Shown here piece by piece: positions 40,992-51,675 of a stretch of DNA of 64,000 nt (its first letter is position 1; every line of letters begins with the position of its first letter). Origin of the DNA: Tritrichomonas musculus (lineage: Eukaryota > Parabasalia > Tritrichomonadida > Tritrichomonadidae). Location: contig JAPFFF010000021.1 in NCBI GenBank assembly GCA_039105265.1, positions 2,418,001 through 2,482,000 on the forward strand, read 5' to 3'. Below the pieces are notes generated by a model, which was not told the DNA's origin, did no database searches, and saw only the letters and a program-made list of their open reading frames with translations. A program made the position numbers and the translations under genes.

Positions 40992-42079
40992 ATAAAAATT
41001 TTTTTTATATTTTAGAAAAATTGAGAAGAGAAAATATTTTTTCTAAATACTTATTGAATTTTTTATGATAGGCGAATATCTTAAAATTTAGGCCAATTTA
41101 CATCAAATAAACTATTGAAAGTTTATCATACTATAGTATGATAATAAAAGGTGATTTTGGATCGAAGGTGTTTACTCACTCTTTTCGCTTCATTTACTTA
41201 TAAGGATGAAAAGTATACATGCTCCATTTATCCCAAATTCTGATAAGTAATTATCAATGATTTTATTTTAAAGATAATATTGGCCTAAAATGTTTTCAGA
41301 CATGTTTTATAATCTAAATTCAGTTATTAAACCTCATTCAAACACTTATTTACTGATTTTAAATTTCAGATTAATTTTTTTTTTTTTTTTTTTGGATTTC
41401 ACCTATAATCTATAAATATACTTATCGCCAAAGGAGTACAATTGTGAGCTTCATTTACAAGTTTTTTAATAGAATATCATTTTTCTAGTCATAGAACTTT
41501 TTGAGTGTAAATTTTTTTTGATTCAATTTTTATACCTGAGTATTTGCAGCCATACATTTACCACATTGTAACTATGGCGTAAGGATTTTAAAAAATGAAC
41601 AACAAAAATAAGAAAATATAAATAATAAATTAAAAAAATAATTTTTGCATTTTTATCAATGAAAATAATCTTATTGATGTAAACATTAATTGATAAAATT
41701 GTCAATGAATATAGAAAGAATTGCAAATATTATAATAATTCAATTATTTCATTACTTTGGTTGTTATATATTTGTAACAATATTTTGAAAATACAATTGA
41801 AATCAATGCTATCTTGCATTAAGAGAAGATCAAAAAAATCCGAGTTTCCTAATAAATTTTTTTTAACTAAAACAGGTCTTTCTAAATATGTAATATGTAT
41901 CAGATCGATCTAAGATACATGCTACATTTATTTTGGTTTTATTTCTTGAAACTAAAAATTATAGCTATTTCAAAATTTTGATTTTCAATTGAATGAAATA
42001 ATGGGTTTTTTGCTGATATGACTTTATTATTATAATTTTGAGATTTGTTTATTATTGATGATTTTTTATTATAAGTCAA
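40992..42079. other. Intergenic, with a perfect 22-bp palindrome
   Basis: AT-rich DNA between the MATE gene and the broken BTB/F5/8C gene. Bases 41123-41144 form a perfect 22-bp palindrome centred on CTATAG. A T-run occurs at about 41374-41393. No coding pattern. Confidence 0.4.
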
Positions 42080-43226
42080 TCAAGTTTTCGAGAATCCCTG
42101 CCCATCGAGACTTCTGTTGTTTGTTCGTCTATCAAGCAGTGTCCAGCTTTCTCTGTCATTTGAGCCACCATTGCGCCAGCTCTGTGGATGTGTGCCGCCA
42201 CTGCTGTGCGATATAATTGAATAGAAAGTCGGCTTCACCTTTCTGTCATTGAAATCAACAGTGAGCCACGAGTCGGCAGTGCTGCTGGGCATGAATAACT
42301 CATGCTGGGCACTGAAATTCACAACATTTTTGGCTTGATTGTTGAAAATAGCTTTAGCAAGCTGTGATGATGTGATGTTGATGATTCCGTCGTCAACGAT
42401 GCTTTCTGCCGCTGAGCTTTGCAATTATTCCATCAAACCTATTGTTCTCTTCTTTCTCTTCGTATTCGACTGTCGTGTATCACAAGATTCAGAGACTTCC
42501 GCTCTTCCTCGGTCTTCTCTTTTGCAACAACAGGCCTGCTCGTGAAGAAGCACTTTTTCAGTTTGTTCAACAGCGGACGCGTCATCTCTTCTTCATCGAT
42601 TCTCTCGATCAGATCGTTGAACTTTTTTCTCGCTCAGCGAAAAAAATCAACAAGTTCATAAAAAAAAACTTTTTCTGAGCAATCAACTTTTTCTCTACTT
42701 TGAAAAAGTTACTCAATGAATTCAAAAAGTGAATCTTCACTCGACAAATTCAATTCTTTATCACTCAGAATTGTACAGGATCGGAAGAGGAAGTTTCTGA
42801 AGTTTTTGTGGATCAATTGAGTAAAGGTGACTAGCTGATCGTTATCAATTGAAGATTCAAATGGATTCGAATTGGTAATAGTAAAATATTGTAAATATTG
42901 ATTGCACTGAAGATGTTGGATGTATTTATTAATATTCAGATATTCAGTCAAAATTGGGAAAAGTTCATTAATTTTGGTAAATATTTCTTGATTCTCATAA
43001 AAAAATGAGATAATATTCGCAGTTTTTTGACATCGTTGAAATTTATTTCAACTCTTTCGCCAAGTGTAATAGACTTAAGTCCTTCAAGTATTGTTGCGCC
43101 GATTTCGGCGGTAATGTTTATTTTTCTATTAGTAACTTCGTCTAAACAGAGTATATTGGTCGTTGGATCAGAATAACAAAGAGATGAAAAACGAGGTGAA
43201 ATAAATTCGGCTAAAAATCGATTCAT
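42080..43226 (-). pseudogene. Frameshifted BTB/F5/8 type C family gene
   Basis: Minus-strand segments in order: from ATG 43226, MNRFLAEFISPRFSSLCYSD through KLRILSHFF (BTB-like); a new frame with YIQHLQCNQYLQYFTI and TQLIHKNFRNFLF; FFYELVDFF, a stop, then KKFNDLIERIDEEEMTRPLL; another frame with NNRFDGIIAKLSG; and, after one more shift, DDGIINITSS, AKNVVNFSAQHELFM, DSWLTVDFNDRKVK, SIISHSSGG and HPQSWRNGGSNDRESWTLLDRRT. The latter is the first half of an F5/8C domain, which ends early at 42080 without the RYIR and EFFG strands. At least three frame changes and a stop make it dead. Bases 42080-42650 are far GC-richer than the 5' part. An intact relative is at 2809-3783. Confidence 0.75.
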
Positions 43227-43546
43227 TTTAATCGTATATTGTCCTAGGGAAATAAATATACGTCATCACGTAATTCAATTTCATACAGATTATTTGAAGA
43301 TAAAATTGAAATTGTCGTATCATTATTGAACGAAAAAACAATGTTTTTCGAGCCAGATGCTGAAATAGTAAATGTTTTCTTATGGATTTATTATACTTGA
43401 AGAAAAATACAACAAGAGATCAGAATTTTTTTTGTTTATAACAAAACCGAGGTTGAAATTAAGGGCAAGTAACTACTATAAAAATTATTTCATTTTGCGT
43501 CATTTTCACCTCATCATTTCACATAACGATTTTTTTAAAATTTTGG
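43227..43546. other. Divergent intergenic region
   Basis: Lies between the dead F5/8C gene (minus) and the kinase fusion (plus). TCATCATTTCAC at 43511-43522 lies about 30 bases before the kinase ATG and contains an initiator-like TCATT. Confidence 0.4.
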
Positions 43547-46492
43547 ATGAAACATCTCAGAGAAACACGTAAATCGCTTTTGAAATTCAAACTTGATATC
43601 AAAAAATTCAAAAAAATTAAAAAAATTAAATCAGGCGGCTTTGGATCAGTTTATAAAGTAGAAAACGAAGATACGAAACAAATTTTGGCTGCAAAAACAT
43701 TAAAAGATCATAGAATTGGTGATAAATATGACCGTATGGCTCAAAGAGAAATTGAAGTCATGATAAAATGTAAGCATCCAACTATAATTAAATTTTATGG
43801 TTATTCTTTAAAAGATTTCCACGATGAAAATAATGTAACAATTTTTATGGAACTGGCAGAAAATGGATCCCTTGCAGATCTTATAAAAAAATCTCGAAAA
43901 GGCCTTATGGATGCTTTATTTACCAATACACAAAAGCAAATAATTCTTATTGGAATTGCATATGGAATGATGTACCTACATAAACATCGAATTTTTCACA
44001 GAGACCTCAAGCCAGACAATATTTTACTTGATAATAATTATTACCCGCATATTACAGATTTTGGCCTTTCAAAATTTTACGATAGTGCCTACATTATAAG
44101 CCAATCGGACTATTGTGGAACTTGTATATATATGGCTCCAGAAATTCTTGTTAGTTCTGATAATATTAGTATTAAAGCCGACGTTTATTCTTTTGGGATT
44201 CTCATGTATGAGGTTGTTACAGATTCACCCCCATATCCTCTTTATGAGGAAGGAAAGATGCATATATTTCAATTTTCGAGACAAGTTGCTGATGAAAATT
44301 ATCGACCTACAATTCCATCTTTTGTGAAAGGAGGTATCAAAAATTTGATGGAAAAATGCTGGTCTAAAGACCCAGATGAAAGACCAACCTTTGAACAAAT
44401 ATTTAAAATGCTTGCTTATAATCAAAATCCAGATGATGATATAGCTCACTTTGAAGGAACAAAAACTGACACGAATGATTATTATCTTTCAGATGTAAAG
44501 TTTAAAGATATTAGTGAATATATCGAAGAAATTGAATCCCCAGAATCCCATGAAAATTTCATCGATGAATTAACTGTAATGGAAATAATCGATGACATGA
44601 TTAATCCTCTAAGAGAAAAAAATAAAGAATTAATGAATAAAATTACCGACCTTAAAAATGAAAAAAATGCACTGGCTATCCAATTTGACAACTTTCAAAG
44701 AGAACATGATGCGATAAAAAATCAAGTTGACAATCTCCAAAATGAAAAAGATAATTTATTAAATCAAATAACAGATTTACAAAGTGAAAAGGTTTTACTT
44801 TCAAATCAAGTCAATGCTCTTCAAAATGAAAATGATGAAATAAAGAACCAAATAAGTGAGCTACAAAGCACAAAGGATAATCTATCAAACCAAATCAATG
44901 ATCTCCAAAATGAAAATAATCGAATAAAAAGTCAATTTATAGAAATCCAAAATGAAAACAATCAAATAAAAAATCAATTTATAGATCTCCAAAATGAGAA
45001 AGACCAAATAAAGAGCCAAGTTGATGTTCTTCAAAATGAAAATGATGAAATAAAGAACCAAATAAGTGAACTACAAAGCACAAAGGATAATCCATCAAAC
45101 CAAATCAATGATCTCCAAAATGAAAATAATCAAATAAAAAGTCAATTTACAGAACTCCAAAATGAAAACAATCGAATAAAAAGTCAATTTATAGAAATCC
45201 AAAATGAAAAAGATCAAATAAAAAATCAATTTATAGATCTCCAAAATGAGAAAGACCAAATAAAGAGCCAAGTTGATGTTCTTCAAAATGAAAATGATGA
45301 AATAAAGAACCAAATAAGTGAACTACAAAGCACAAAGGATAATCCATCAAACCAAATCAATGATCTCCAAAATGAAAATAATCAAATAAAAAGTCAATTT
45401 ACAGAACTCCAAAATGAAAATAATCAAATAAAGAAAAAACTTTTACTTACAGAAAGGAAATTGAAAAAAGTGATTGATATTCAGAATGGAGTGGAATGCA
45501 TAATGCTGACTAGCAAAGAAGAAACCGGAGATATTAATATTGATCAGTTTAATAAATTTACATTAGATAAACAACAGTCAATAATATTTAATTTATCTGA
45601 AGGAATTCAGATGAGTCAATATTTCCAAAAAATCAATGAACTTCTTCTTTACTTAATGAAAACTCCGCCAATAAAAGAGCCCATATTTTTTATTGCTTCA
45701 GATGATACTAGTCAACTCATGAATAAAATTGACAAAGAAGAAAAGATCTACATTCTTTCTCTTGCTACAGAAAGCCTTTACCAAAATAATTTACTAAATT
45801 CTGATTATTTCAATGATATTTTGTCCAAATTTAACGAGGCAATAATTGAAGTAAAATATGGATCAAAATTGTTCTCATCAATATTTTCAACTCTTCTTTC
45901 AAAAAGTGAAAGAAACAATAAGATCAAGATTTCCATATTGATAACAAGTGGAATAAAAGCTGCAAAGCCTTTTATAAGTTTTAATAATAGGATTTATTCA
46001 TTGAGGTTTGCTTCATTAAGTAAAGTAAATCTTCCTATCTTAGTATTTCCAAACTTGACGTATGTTACAGTTCCATCTTCGGTGACTGAAATATGCGAAT
46101 CAGCATTTGAAGAATGTATAAAATTGAAGCTAATTAAGATTCCTTGTTCAGTTAAAACAATTGGTATCTGCGCCTTCAAAAGATGCAAAAGTTTGAAACA
46201 AATCATATTCTGTGGTCCATCTTCTTTGAATACAATAAAAGAAGGAGCTTTTAGGATGTGCGAATCTTTAATACAAGTTGATATACCTTACCCTGTAAAT
46301 ACGCTTGGATTTGCTGCATTTCGTGATTGCACAAAATTAGAAAAGGTGTCAATTCCAAGTTCAGTAAAAGAAATTAGTAGTGAATGTTTTGGAAACTGCT
46401 TTTCTTTATCACAAGTTCTCATTTTCAAAGATACTCATATTAAAGAAAATTCTTTTCCAAATATTAATAATATTCTTAAACCATACAATTAA
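43547..46492 (+). CDS. Protein kinase / coiled-coil / BspA-LRR fusion protein
   Basis: Protein of 981 residues in three parts. Residues 18-285 are a full kinase domain of TKL-like character: SGGFGSVYK, Lys50 in LAAKTL, HRDLKPDN (151-158), DFG (171-173), YMAPE (195-199). Residues about 360-650 are a long coiled coil of 28-residue units such as DLQNENNQIKSQF; a block recurs with an exact 252-bp offset (84 residues, twelve heptads), for example at 45014 and 45266. After a helical linker, residues about 838-970 are BspA/TpLRR repeats (VPSSVTEICESAFEECIKLKLIKIP). All catalytic residues are present. There is no signal peptide or membrane helix, so the LRR part probably recruits cytoplasmic partners or substrates. 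Kinase-plus-LRR fusions occur in trichomonads; this exact order with a long coiled-coil stalk is notable. Confidence 0.88.
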   Translation: MKHLRETRKSLLKFKLDIKKFKKIKKIKSGGFGSVYKVENEDTKQILAAKTLKDHRIGDKYDRMAQREIEVMIKCKHPTIIKFYGYSLKDFHDENNVTIFMELAENGSLADLIKKSRKGLMDALFTNTQKQIILIGIAYGMMYLHKHRIFHRDLKPDNILLDNNYYPHITDFGLSKFYDSAYIISQSDYCGTCIYMAPEILVSSDNISIKADVYSFGILMYEVVTDSPPYPLYEEGKMHIFQFSRQVADENYRPTIPSFVKGGIKNLMEKCWSKDPDERPTFEQIFKMLAYNQNPDDDIAHFEGTKTDTNDYYLSDVKFKDISEYIEEIESPESHENFIDELTVMEIIDDMINPLREKNKELMNKITDLKNEKNALAIQFDNFQREHDAIKNQVDNLQNEKDNLLNQITDLQSEKVLLSNQVNALQNENDEIKNQISELQSTKDNLSNQINDLQNENNRIKSQFIEIQNENNQIKNQFIDLQNEKDQIKSQVDVLQNENDEIKNQISELQSTKDNPSNQINDLQNENNQIKSQFTELQNENNRIKSQFIEIQNEKDQIKNQFIDLQNEKDQIKSQVDVLQNENDEIKNQISELQSTKDNPSNQINDLQNENNQIKSQFTELQNENNQIKKKLLLTERKLKKVIDIQNGVECIMLTSKEETGDINIDQFNKFTLDKQQSIIFNLSEGIQMSQYFQKINELLLYLMKTPPIKEPIFFIASDDTSQLMNKIDKEEKIYILSLATESLYQNNLLNSDYFNDILSKFNEAIIEVKYGSKLFSSIFSTLLSKSERNNKIKISILITSGIKAAKPFISFNNRIYSLRFASLSKVNLPILVFPNLTYVTVPSSVTEICESAFEECIKLKLIKIPCSVKTIGICAFKRCKSLKQIIFCGPSSLNTIKEGAFRMCESLIQVDIPYPVNTLGFAAFRDCTKLEKVSIPSSVKEISSECFGNCFSLSQVLIFKDTHIKENSFPNINNILKPYN
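44700..45440 (+). repeat. Coding coiled-coil tandem repeats, 28-residue and 252-bp periods
   Basis: Units of 84 bp (LQNEN..IKSQ.. heptads) are arranged in a 252-bp higher-order repeat; the AGCCAAGTTGATGTTCTTC start recurs at 45014 and 45266 with near-identity after it. This indicates recent unequal exchange in frame. Confidence 0.8.
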
Positions 46493-46590
46493 TTATAGTT
46501 GATAAACAAAAATCGATACAATAATCAATTAAAAGAGTTTAAAATTGAAACAGACTTTGTTCCAGAAATCGACTTTTTTCATCCACAATA

Positions 46591-46641
<51 letters not shown>

Positions 46642-46865
46642 TTGTAAAAAAAAAAATATTTAAATACTGGATTTTTTAAATAAATTAATTTTATTAATGC
46701 AGAATATATAATTTTCTCTTGTTTTTTAAAACAAATTCGTCAATACGTATTGCAAAGATTTGGAACATGAATTTTAATTAACCTAATTTTATCTTTCTTT
46801 TTTGATCAAAATAAATACTTATTTACTTAACTGAAGATACTTTTGTATATTGCAAAAATTATTAT
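46493..46865. other. Convergent intergenic region with a 47-base T-run
   Basis: Between the 3' ends of the kinase fusion and the BspA gene. An uninterrupted T-run spans 46593-46639. Nothing else seen. Confidence 0.5.
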
Positions 46866-49800
46866 TCAAAATCTTGCTGGATATAATTGGTTAGAATCAT
46901 CTTCATTTGATTTTTCAATTAATGTTTGATTTTCAACATCATTAGCTCTGTTAGAAGTATTTGAGAGTACTTTTTGTTGTATTTTAGCTTGTTTTTCTTG
47001 TATTTTTGGAATAACACAAAAATAAACTAAAAGTGCAATTATTGCAATACAGCAAATTACTATTAATATTGGAAATACAATCTTCATCCAAAGATTGCTT
47101 TTTTCGTGATGTTCTATAATAGAAATATTGCAAATATCGCCCCCTTTATATTTTTTAATGGTGTCGATTTTTAGATATGAGGGAAGTCCGATATTAAAAT
47201 CGCATTTTGGTGGCCTTCTCCCATTAAACTTAACATAAGTGAAACTCGTGTTATAAAAGCTTTCGTTTTCTATTACCGAAAGAGATGATGAAAGAATCAA
47301 ATCTTCATTCAATCCAAAGCAATTGAAAAAAGCCATCTCTCCAATAGATCTAACATTATTTGGGATGATCAATGAGCCTGTAAATCCAGAACAATTATAA
47401 AAAGCTTTGTCTCCAATAGATGTGACAAAACCAGGAATTGTTAATGTGCCTGTTAAATTAATACAATCTTCAAATAAGCCATTACTTATGGATGTTAATT
47501 CGGTGGATAACTTTAATTCGCATTTCATAAAAGAGCATCCGGAAAAGGCTCTGTCACCAATTGATTTTATTGTATTCTTCATTGTTAATTTTGTAAAATA
47601 TTGGCACTTATAAAATGCTTCTTCACCGATTGATATAACATTTTCTTTTATTTCTAATCCATGACAAAAATGGCATCTTGAAAATGCTCTATCGCCAATC
47701 GTTTCCAAATTTGTGTTGAGAGCCAATTCTCCATTAAATCCTGAACAATTATAGAATGCGCCATCTCCAATTGATTTAACTTCTGACTTTATAGTTAAAC
47801 TACCAAGTAAACCTGAACAGTTATAAAAAGCTTTATCACCTATTGATGTAGCATCATCCGGAATTAGTATATTACATTTAAATCCATAACAATTTTCAAA
47901 TAAACTATTACTTATTGCTGTTAATCCATTAGGTATATTCAATTCTCCAGAAAGCTTAGAACAGCCAGAAAAAGCTGCACGTCCAATTGATGTTACACTT
48001 TCAGGAATGTTCAATTTTCCAGAAAAGTTTGAACAATCAGAAAAAGCACCACGCCCAATAGATAACAAAGAGTTATTATTAATTTCTAGACCAGTAAAAC
48101 CAGAGCATCCTGTAAATGTATAATCACCAATTGTTCTAACTGAATATGGTATTTTTAATGTATCAGAAAAGTTACTGCAACCAAAAAAAGCACGGTCACC
48201 AATTGAAGAAACATTCTTCAATGTTAATGATCCTGTAAAACCATAGCATCCATAAAAAGCTCTGTCACCAATTGATGTAACAGACTCTGGTATATCTAAT
48301 GTGCCAGTGAATCCAGAACAACCCCAAAAAATGTTATTATTTATGGTGGTAATTGATGATGTGAGAATAGATAATGAAGTAAATCTACAGCAATCTCTAA
48401 AGGCACCATCACCAACATAATTAACTTTTGATGGTATTACCAATTTATTATATATCGAAGAACAACCAAAAAATGATCTGTCACCAATTGTTGTAACTGA
48501 ATCTGGTATATTTAATTCCCCTTTTAATCCAGAACAATCAGAAAAAGCTCTTTTAGATATCATAGTTAAATTACATCCCTTTTCAAAAGTCAATTTAGTC
48601 AAACCTTGGCAACCTGAAAATGCATAATCACCAATAACTTTTAATGTATTAGGAATTGTTAAAGACTGTGTAAAGTGAGAACAATCTAAAAAGGCACGAG
48701 GACCAATTGATTTGATAGAAGAAGACAACTTTAAATAGCTGTTAAAGCCAGAGCATCCAGAAAAAGCCCCTTCACCAATAGATATCACTGAATCTGGTAT
48801 TGTTAATGAACCAGTAAAACCATGGCAATCATAAAAAACATATCTTTTAATAATTTTGATATTTGATAATGTCAAAGATCCATTAAAACTATAGCATTGG
48901 TAAAAAGCATTTTTTTCAATTGATATGACATTTTCATGTATCTTTAAAGAACCAGTTAAACTAGAACATCTACTAAAAGCTTCAGCATCAATTGATCTAA
49001 CTGAAGAAGGAATTATCAACTCTCCACTTAGCTTTTTGCATCCTTCAAATGTAAATTCTTTTATTGATGTTAATGAGTTTGGAAGTGCTAATAAACCATC
49101 GAGTCCTGAACAGCCTGAAAAAGCTTTTTCCCCAATAGATTCAGTACTATTTGGAATAATTAAATCACCTGATAATCCTCGGCAATTCATAAAAGCACTT
49201 TCACCAATTGACAAAAGTGAATCAAAAAATGTCAAATTACCAGTAAATCCTGAACAATTATAAAAAGAACAAACACCAATTGATATTACTGATTTAGGAA
49301 TTGTCAAATCACCAATAAGGTTTGAACAATTTTCAAATACACGGTCAAGAATCTTTGCTAAAGAGTTTGATATATTCAAAATGCCATCAAATCCATAGCA
49401 TCCTAAAAATGCTTGATCTCCAATGGAAATAACTGTATCTGGAATGATTAAGTCTCCTGTAAAACTAGAACAAAGAGAAAATGCTCTTTTCCCAATCGTT
49501 TGCAACATGTTATTAAAGCATAAAGACCCATTCAAAAGAGTACAATTATAAAAGGCATAATCATCAATTGTTGCTATGCTATTTGATAATATTAATTTTC
49601 CATTTAAACCAGAGCAATTGAAAAATGAACCTATTCCAATAGACCTAATCTGATCGGGTATGATCAGTTTTCCTTTTAATCTAAAACAATTTCTAAATGT
49701 ATTATCAAAAATCCTTACTAAATTAAAGGAAATTGTTAATTCGCCATCAAATCCTGTACATTTAGAAAATGAGCCATTTCCAAGAAATCTAACATTATTT

Positions 49801-50789
49801 GGAATTGTTAAATTTCCTGTAAAACCGGAACAATTGTAAAAAGCACCATCACCAATCGATTCAACATCTTTTGGGATATTTAATTGGCCAATTAATCCAA
49901 AACAATTGTAAAATGAACACATACCAATCGATCTAATTGTAACAGGTAATGATAATTCTCTTGTAAGTTTGTGACAGTTATAAAACGCATTATCGACAAT
50001 TTTTGATAAATTACATCTAAATTTTAATTCTCCATCGAATCCAGTGCATCCTGAAAAAGAACCATTACTAAGCGATTTAAGAGTTGCAGGTAATTCTAAA
50101 TCTCCTGTAAATCCAGAACAATTCCAAAATGAGAATTCACCAATTGTTTTAACATTATAAAAATTTAAATCCCCTTTTAATTTTGAACACCCAGCAAAAG
50201 CGTAATCGAAAATCTGTGTTATTCTTGTTGAAATATGAAGTTCACCATCAAAATTTGAGCATCCATAAAAAGAATAATTACCAAGATATGTAACAGAATC
50301 AGGAATTGTTAAATGACCTGTAAATCCAGTGCATTCATAAAATGCTCCAGTTGAAATTGTTATAACTGAATTGCTGATTGTTAAACCTGAAAAGCCAAAA
50401 CAATTTTCAAAAGCATAATCTCCAATATATTTAACACTATCAGGTATTGTTAATTGACCAATAAGTCCAGAACAACCACTAAATGCATATTTTCCTATGT
50501 GCGTAACGGTATTGGGAATAACTAATTTTTGAATATAATTAGAGCAATTGAAGAATTCTCCATCTAAAATATTTTGCGCTCCGTCATCAATGACTAATTT
50601 ATCAGAATCACATTTCGAATTATAATATGAAATTTGAGATAAAAAGGTAAATAATAAGATTAGCATTTGATAGAAAATGCCATTATTTTCAAAAAAAAAA
50701 CATATAATTTCAATAGATTGAACCATTTTAGAAAATTTAATGAAATAATATTGTATTTTTTTTAGATAATAAAATGTTTTTTTAATCAT
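46866..50789 (-). CDS. Large BspA-like surface protein (LRR_5), single-pass membrane protein
   Basis: Protein of 1307 residues. From about residue 70 to 1215 it is made of several dozen BspA/TpLRR repeats of about 23 residues, such as LTIPDSVTSIGDRAFYGCSG, unusually regular. A membrane helix follows (about 1236-1259, VFPILIVICCIAIIALLVYF) and a 48-residue cytoplasmic tail ending in NQLYPARF, which contains an N-x-x-Y sequence like endocytic signals. A hydrophobic stretch MLILLFTFLSQISYY (from Met42) acts as the likely signal peptide. Met22 at 50726 has an initiator-like TCATT 13 bases upstream and may be the real start; I list the longest frame. BspA-like proteins of trichomonads are candidate adhesins that face the host or prey; binding partner unknown. 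Confidence 0.9.
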   Translation of the reverse strand: MIKKTFYYLKKIQYYFIKFSKMVQSIEIICFFFENNGIFYQMLILLFTFLSQISYYNSKCDSDKLVIDDGAQNILDGEFFNCSNYIQKLVIPNTVTHIGKYAFSGCSGLIGQLTIPDSVKYIGDYAFENCFGFSGLTISNSVITISTGAFYECTGFTGHLTIPDSVTYLGNYSFYGCSNFDGELHISTRITQIFDYAFAGCSKLKGDLNFYNVKTIGEFSFWNCSGFTGDLELPATLKSLSNGSFSGCTGFDGELKFRCNLSKIVDNAFYNCHKLTRELSLPVTIRSIGMCSFYNCFGLIGQLNIPKDVESIGDGAFYNCSGFTGNLTIPNNVRFLGNGSFSKCTGFDGELTISFNLVRIFDNTFRNCFRLKGKLIIPDQIRSIGIGSFFNCSGLNGKLILSNSIATIDDYAFYNCTLLNGSLCFNNMLQTIGKRAFSLCSSFTGDLIIPDTVISIGDQAFLGCYGFDGILNISNSLAKILDRVFENCSNLIGDLTIPKSVISIGVCSFYNCSGFTGNLTFFDSLLSIGESAFMNCRGLSGDLIIPNSTESIGEKAFSGCSGLDGLLALPNSLTSIKEFTFEGCKKLSGELIIPSSVRSIDAEAFSRCSSLTGSLKIHENVISIEKNAFYQCYSFNGSLTLSNIKIIKRYVFYDCHGFTGSLTIPDSVISIGEGAFSGCSGFNSYLKLSSSIKSIGPRAFLDCSHFTQSLTIPNTLKVIGDYAFSGCQGLTKLTFEKGCNLTMISKRAFSDCSGLKGELNIPDSVTTIGDRSFFGCSSIYNKLVIPSKVNYVGDGAFRDCCRFTSLSILTSSITTINNNIFWGCSGFTGTLDIPESVTSIGDRAFYGCYGFTGSLTLKNVSSIGDRAFFGCSNFSDTLKIPYSVRTIGDYTFTGCSGFTGLEINNNSLLSIGRGAFSDCSNFSGKLNIPESVTSIGRAAFSGCSKLSGELNIPNGLTAISNSLFENCYGFKCNILIPDDATSIGDKAFYNCSGLLGSLTIKSEVKSIGDGAFYNCSGFNGELALNTNLETIGDRAFSRCHFCHGLEIKENVISIGEEAFYKCQYFTKLTMKNTIKSIGDRAFSGCSFMKCELKLSTELTSISNGLFEDCINLTGTLTIPGFVTSIGDKAFYNCSGFTGSLIIPNNVRSIGEMAFFNCFGLNEDLILSSSLSVIENESFYNTSFTYVKFNGRRPPKCDFNIGLPSYLKIDTIKKYKGGDICNISIIEHHEKSNLWMKIVFPILIVICCIAIIALLVYFCVIPKIQEKQAKIQQKVLSNTSNRANDVENQTLIEKSNEDDSNQLYPARF
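50739..50743 (-). promoter_or_regulatory. Initiator-like TCATT inside the annotated BspA start
   Basis: Minus-strand TCATT with the presumed +1 A 15 bases before Met22 (50726). If used, the first 21 residues of the longest frame are not translated. This would leave MVQSIEII followed by the hydrophobic signal-like segment. Confidence 0.4.
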
Positions 50790-51357
50790 TATTTACCTAA
50801 AAATTTATTCCGAACATTATCTTATTCTCGTTCAAAAAGTTTGATTCAAATAGTTTTTAAACAAAAACAAAAAGGGCAATTTTCATGAAATTTCTCAGGC
50901 TTTTTATCTAATAAACTTAACCACATAATTAAATATATGTATTAATATTAAAAAAATAAATAAAGATGTCATTTTAAATGCAAATAAATATAAATTGTTA
51001 ATTATGATACTATTTTGTTATATTAAATATAGAGATTTGCTAAGAAAAATCAATTTATATTCACATTCTTATGTTAAATAGCATGATTTATGAAATCATA
51101 ATGTTTTAAATAATGTTTTTGTTTTCGCAAAAAATTATTTTTTCAACATTCAATTTTCACGAACTTTTTCAATAAATTATAATCCAATTTTCAATTAAAA
51201 ATTTTCAAAGTTTTGAAAAGAAAAAGAGACAATCAGATATATATATAGGCCATTGTTTATTTTCTTATTTGAAAACAAAATACGAACTTTCCTCTATTTC
51301 AAGAATGAATAAAAAATTAAGATAATTTATAAATAAGAAACAATAAAAATAAAATGC
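50790..51357. other. Intergenic, upstream of the BspA gene
   Basis: AT-rich, no coding fragment recognised. No TCAY(A/T) stands close to the ATG at 50789, in contrast to Met22. Confidence 0.35.
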
Positions 51358-51675
51358 TAAAGCTGGAAATGGAACCTTAATGGTAGCATGAAATGAAACC
51401 CAGTAATGATATTGTGATCAGTTATTAACTGTTCAATCAATGTTGGTAAAATCCTTTCGGTTTGTTGGAATTGTGTAGAAACTAAAGCATGACTTCTATA
51501 TGGAAAGAGCATATCTTACAAGTGTAATGAATTTGCATATGTAGGTATTCATTTTCATGCTATTTTTTTGAAAATTATTTGCGATTTTCTGTAGGGAAGC
51601 CTTTTTTCTTGTATGAGCAGGCAATGGCTTCAATGCATAAAAGAAATAGATTTCTTTGGTAACCTTTACATAAAA
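51358..51675 (-). pseudogene. Unrecognised gene fragment (3' end)
   Basis: The minus strand reads KEIYFFYALKPLPAHTRKK, ASLQKIANNFQKN and ICKFITLVRYAL in one frame, then, after one shift, YRSHALVSTQFQQTER, LPTLIEQLITDHNIITG and FHFMLPLRFHFQL to a stop at 51358. The composition is protein-like and GC-richer than the flanks. It looks like the end of a dead gene. Family not recognised. Confidence 0.4.

Noticed and set aside
42442-42678. Plus-strand frames over the dead F5/8C gene
   Set aside because: Shadows of the minus-strand gene, whose segments match the family in order.
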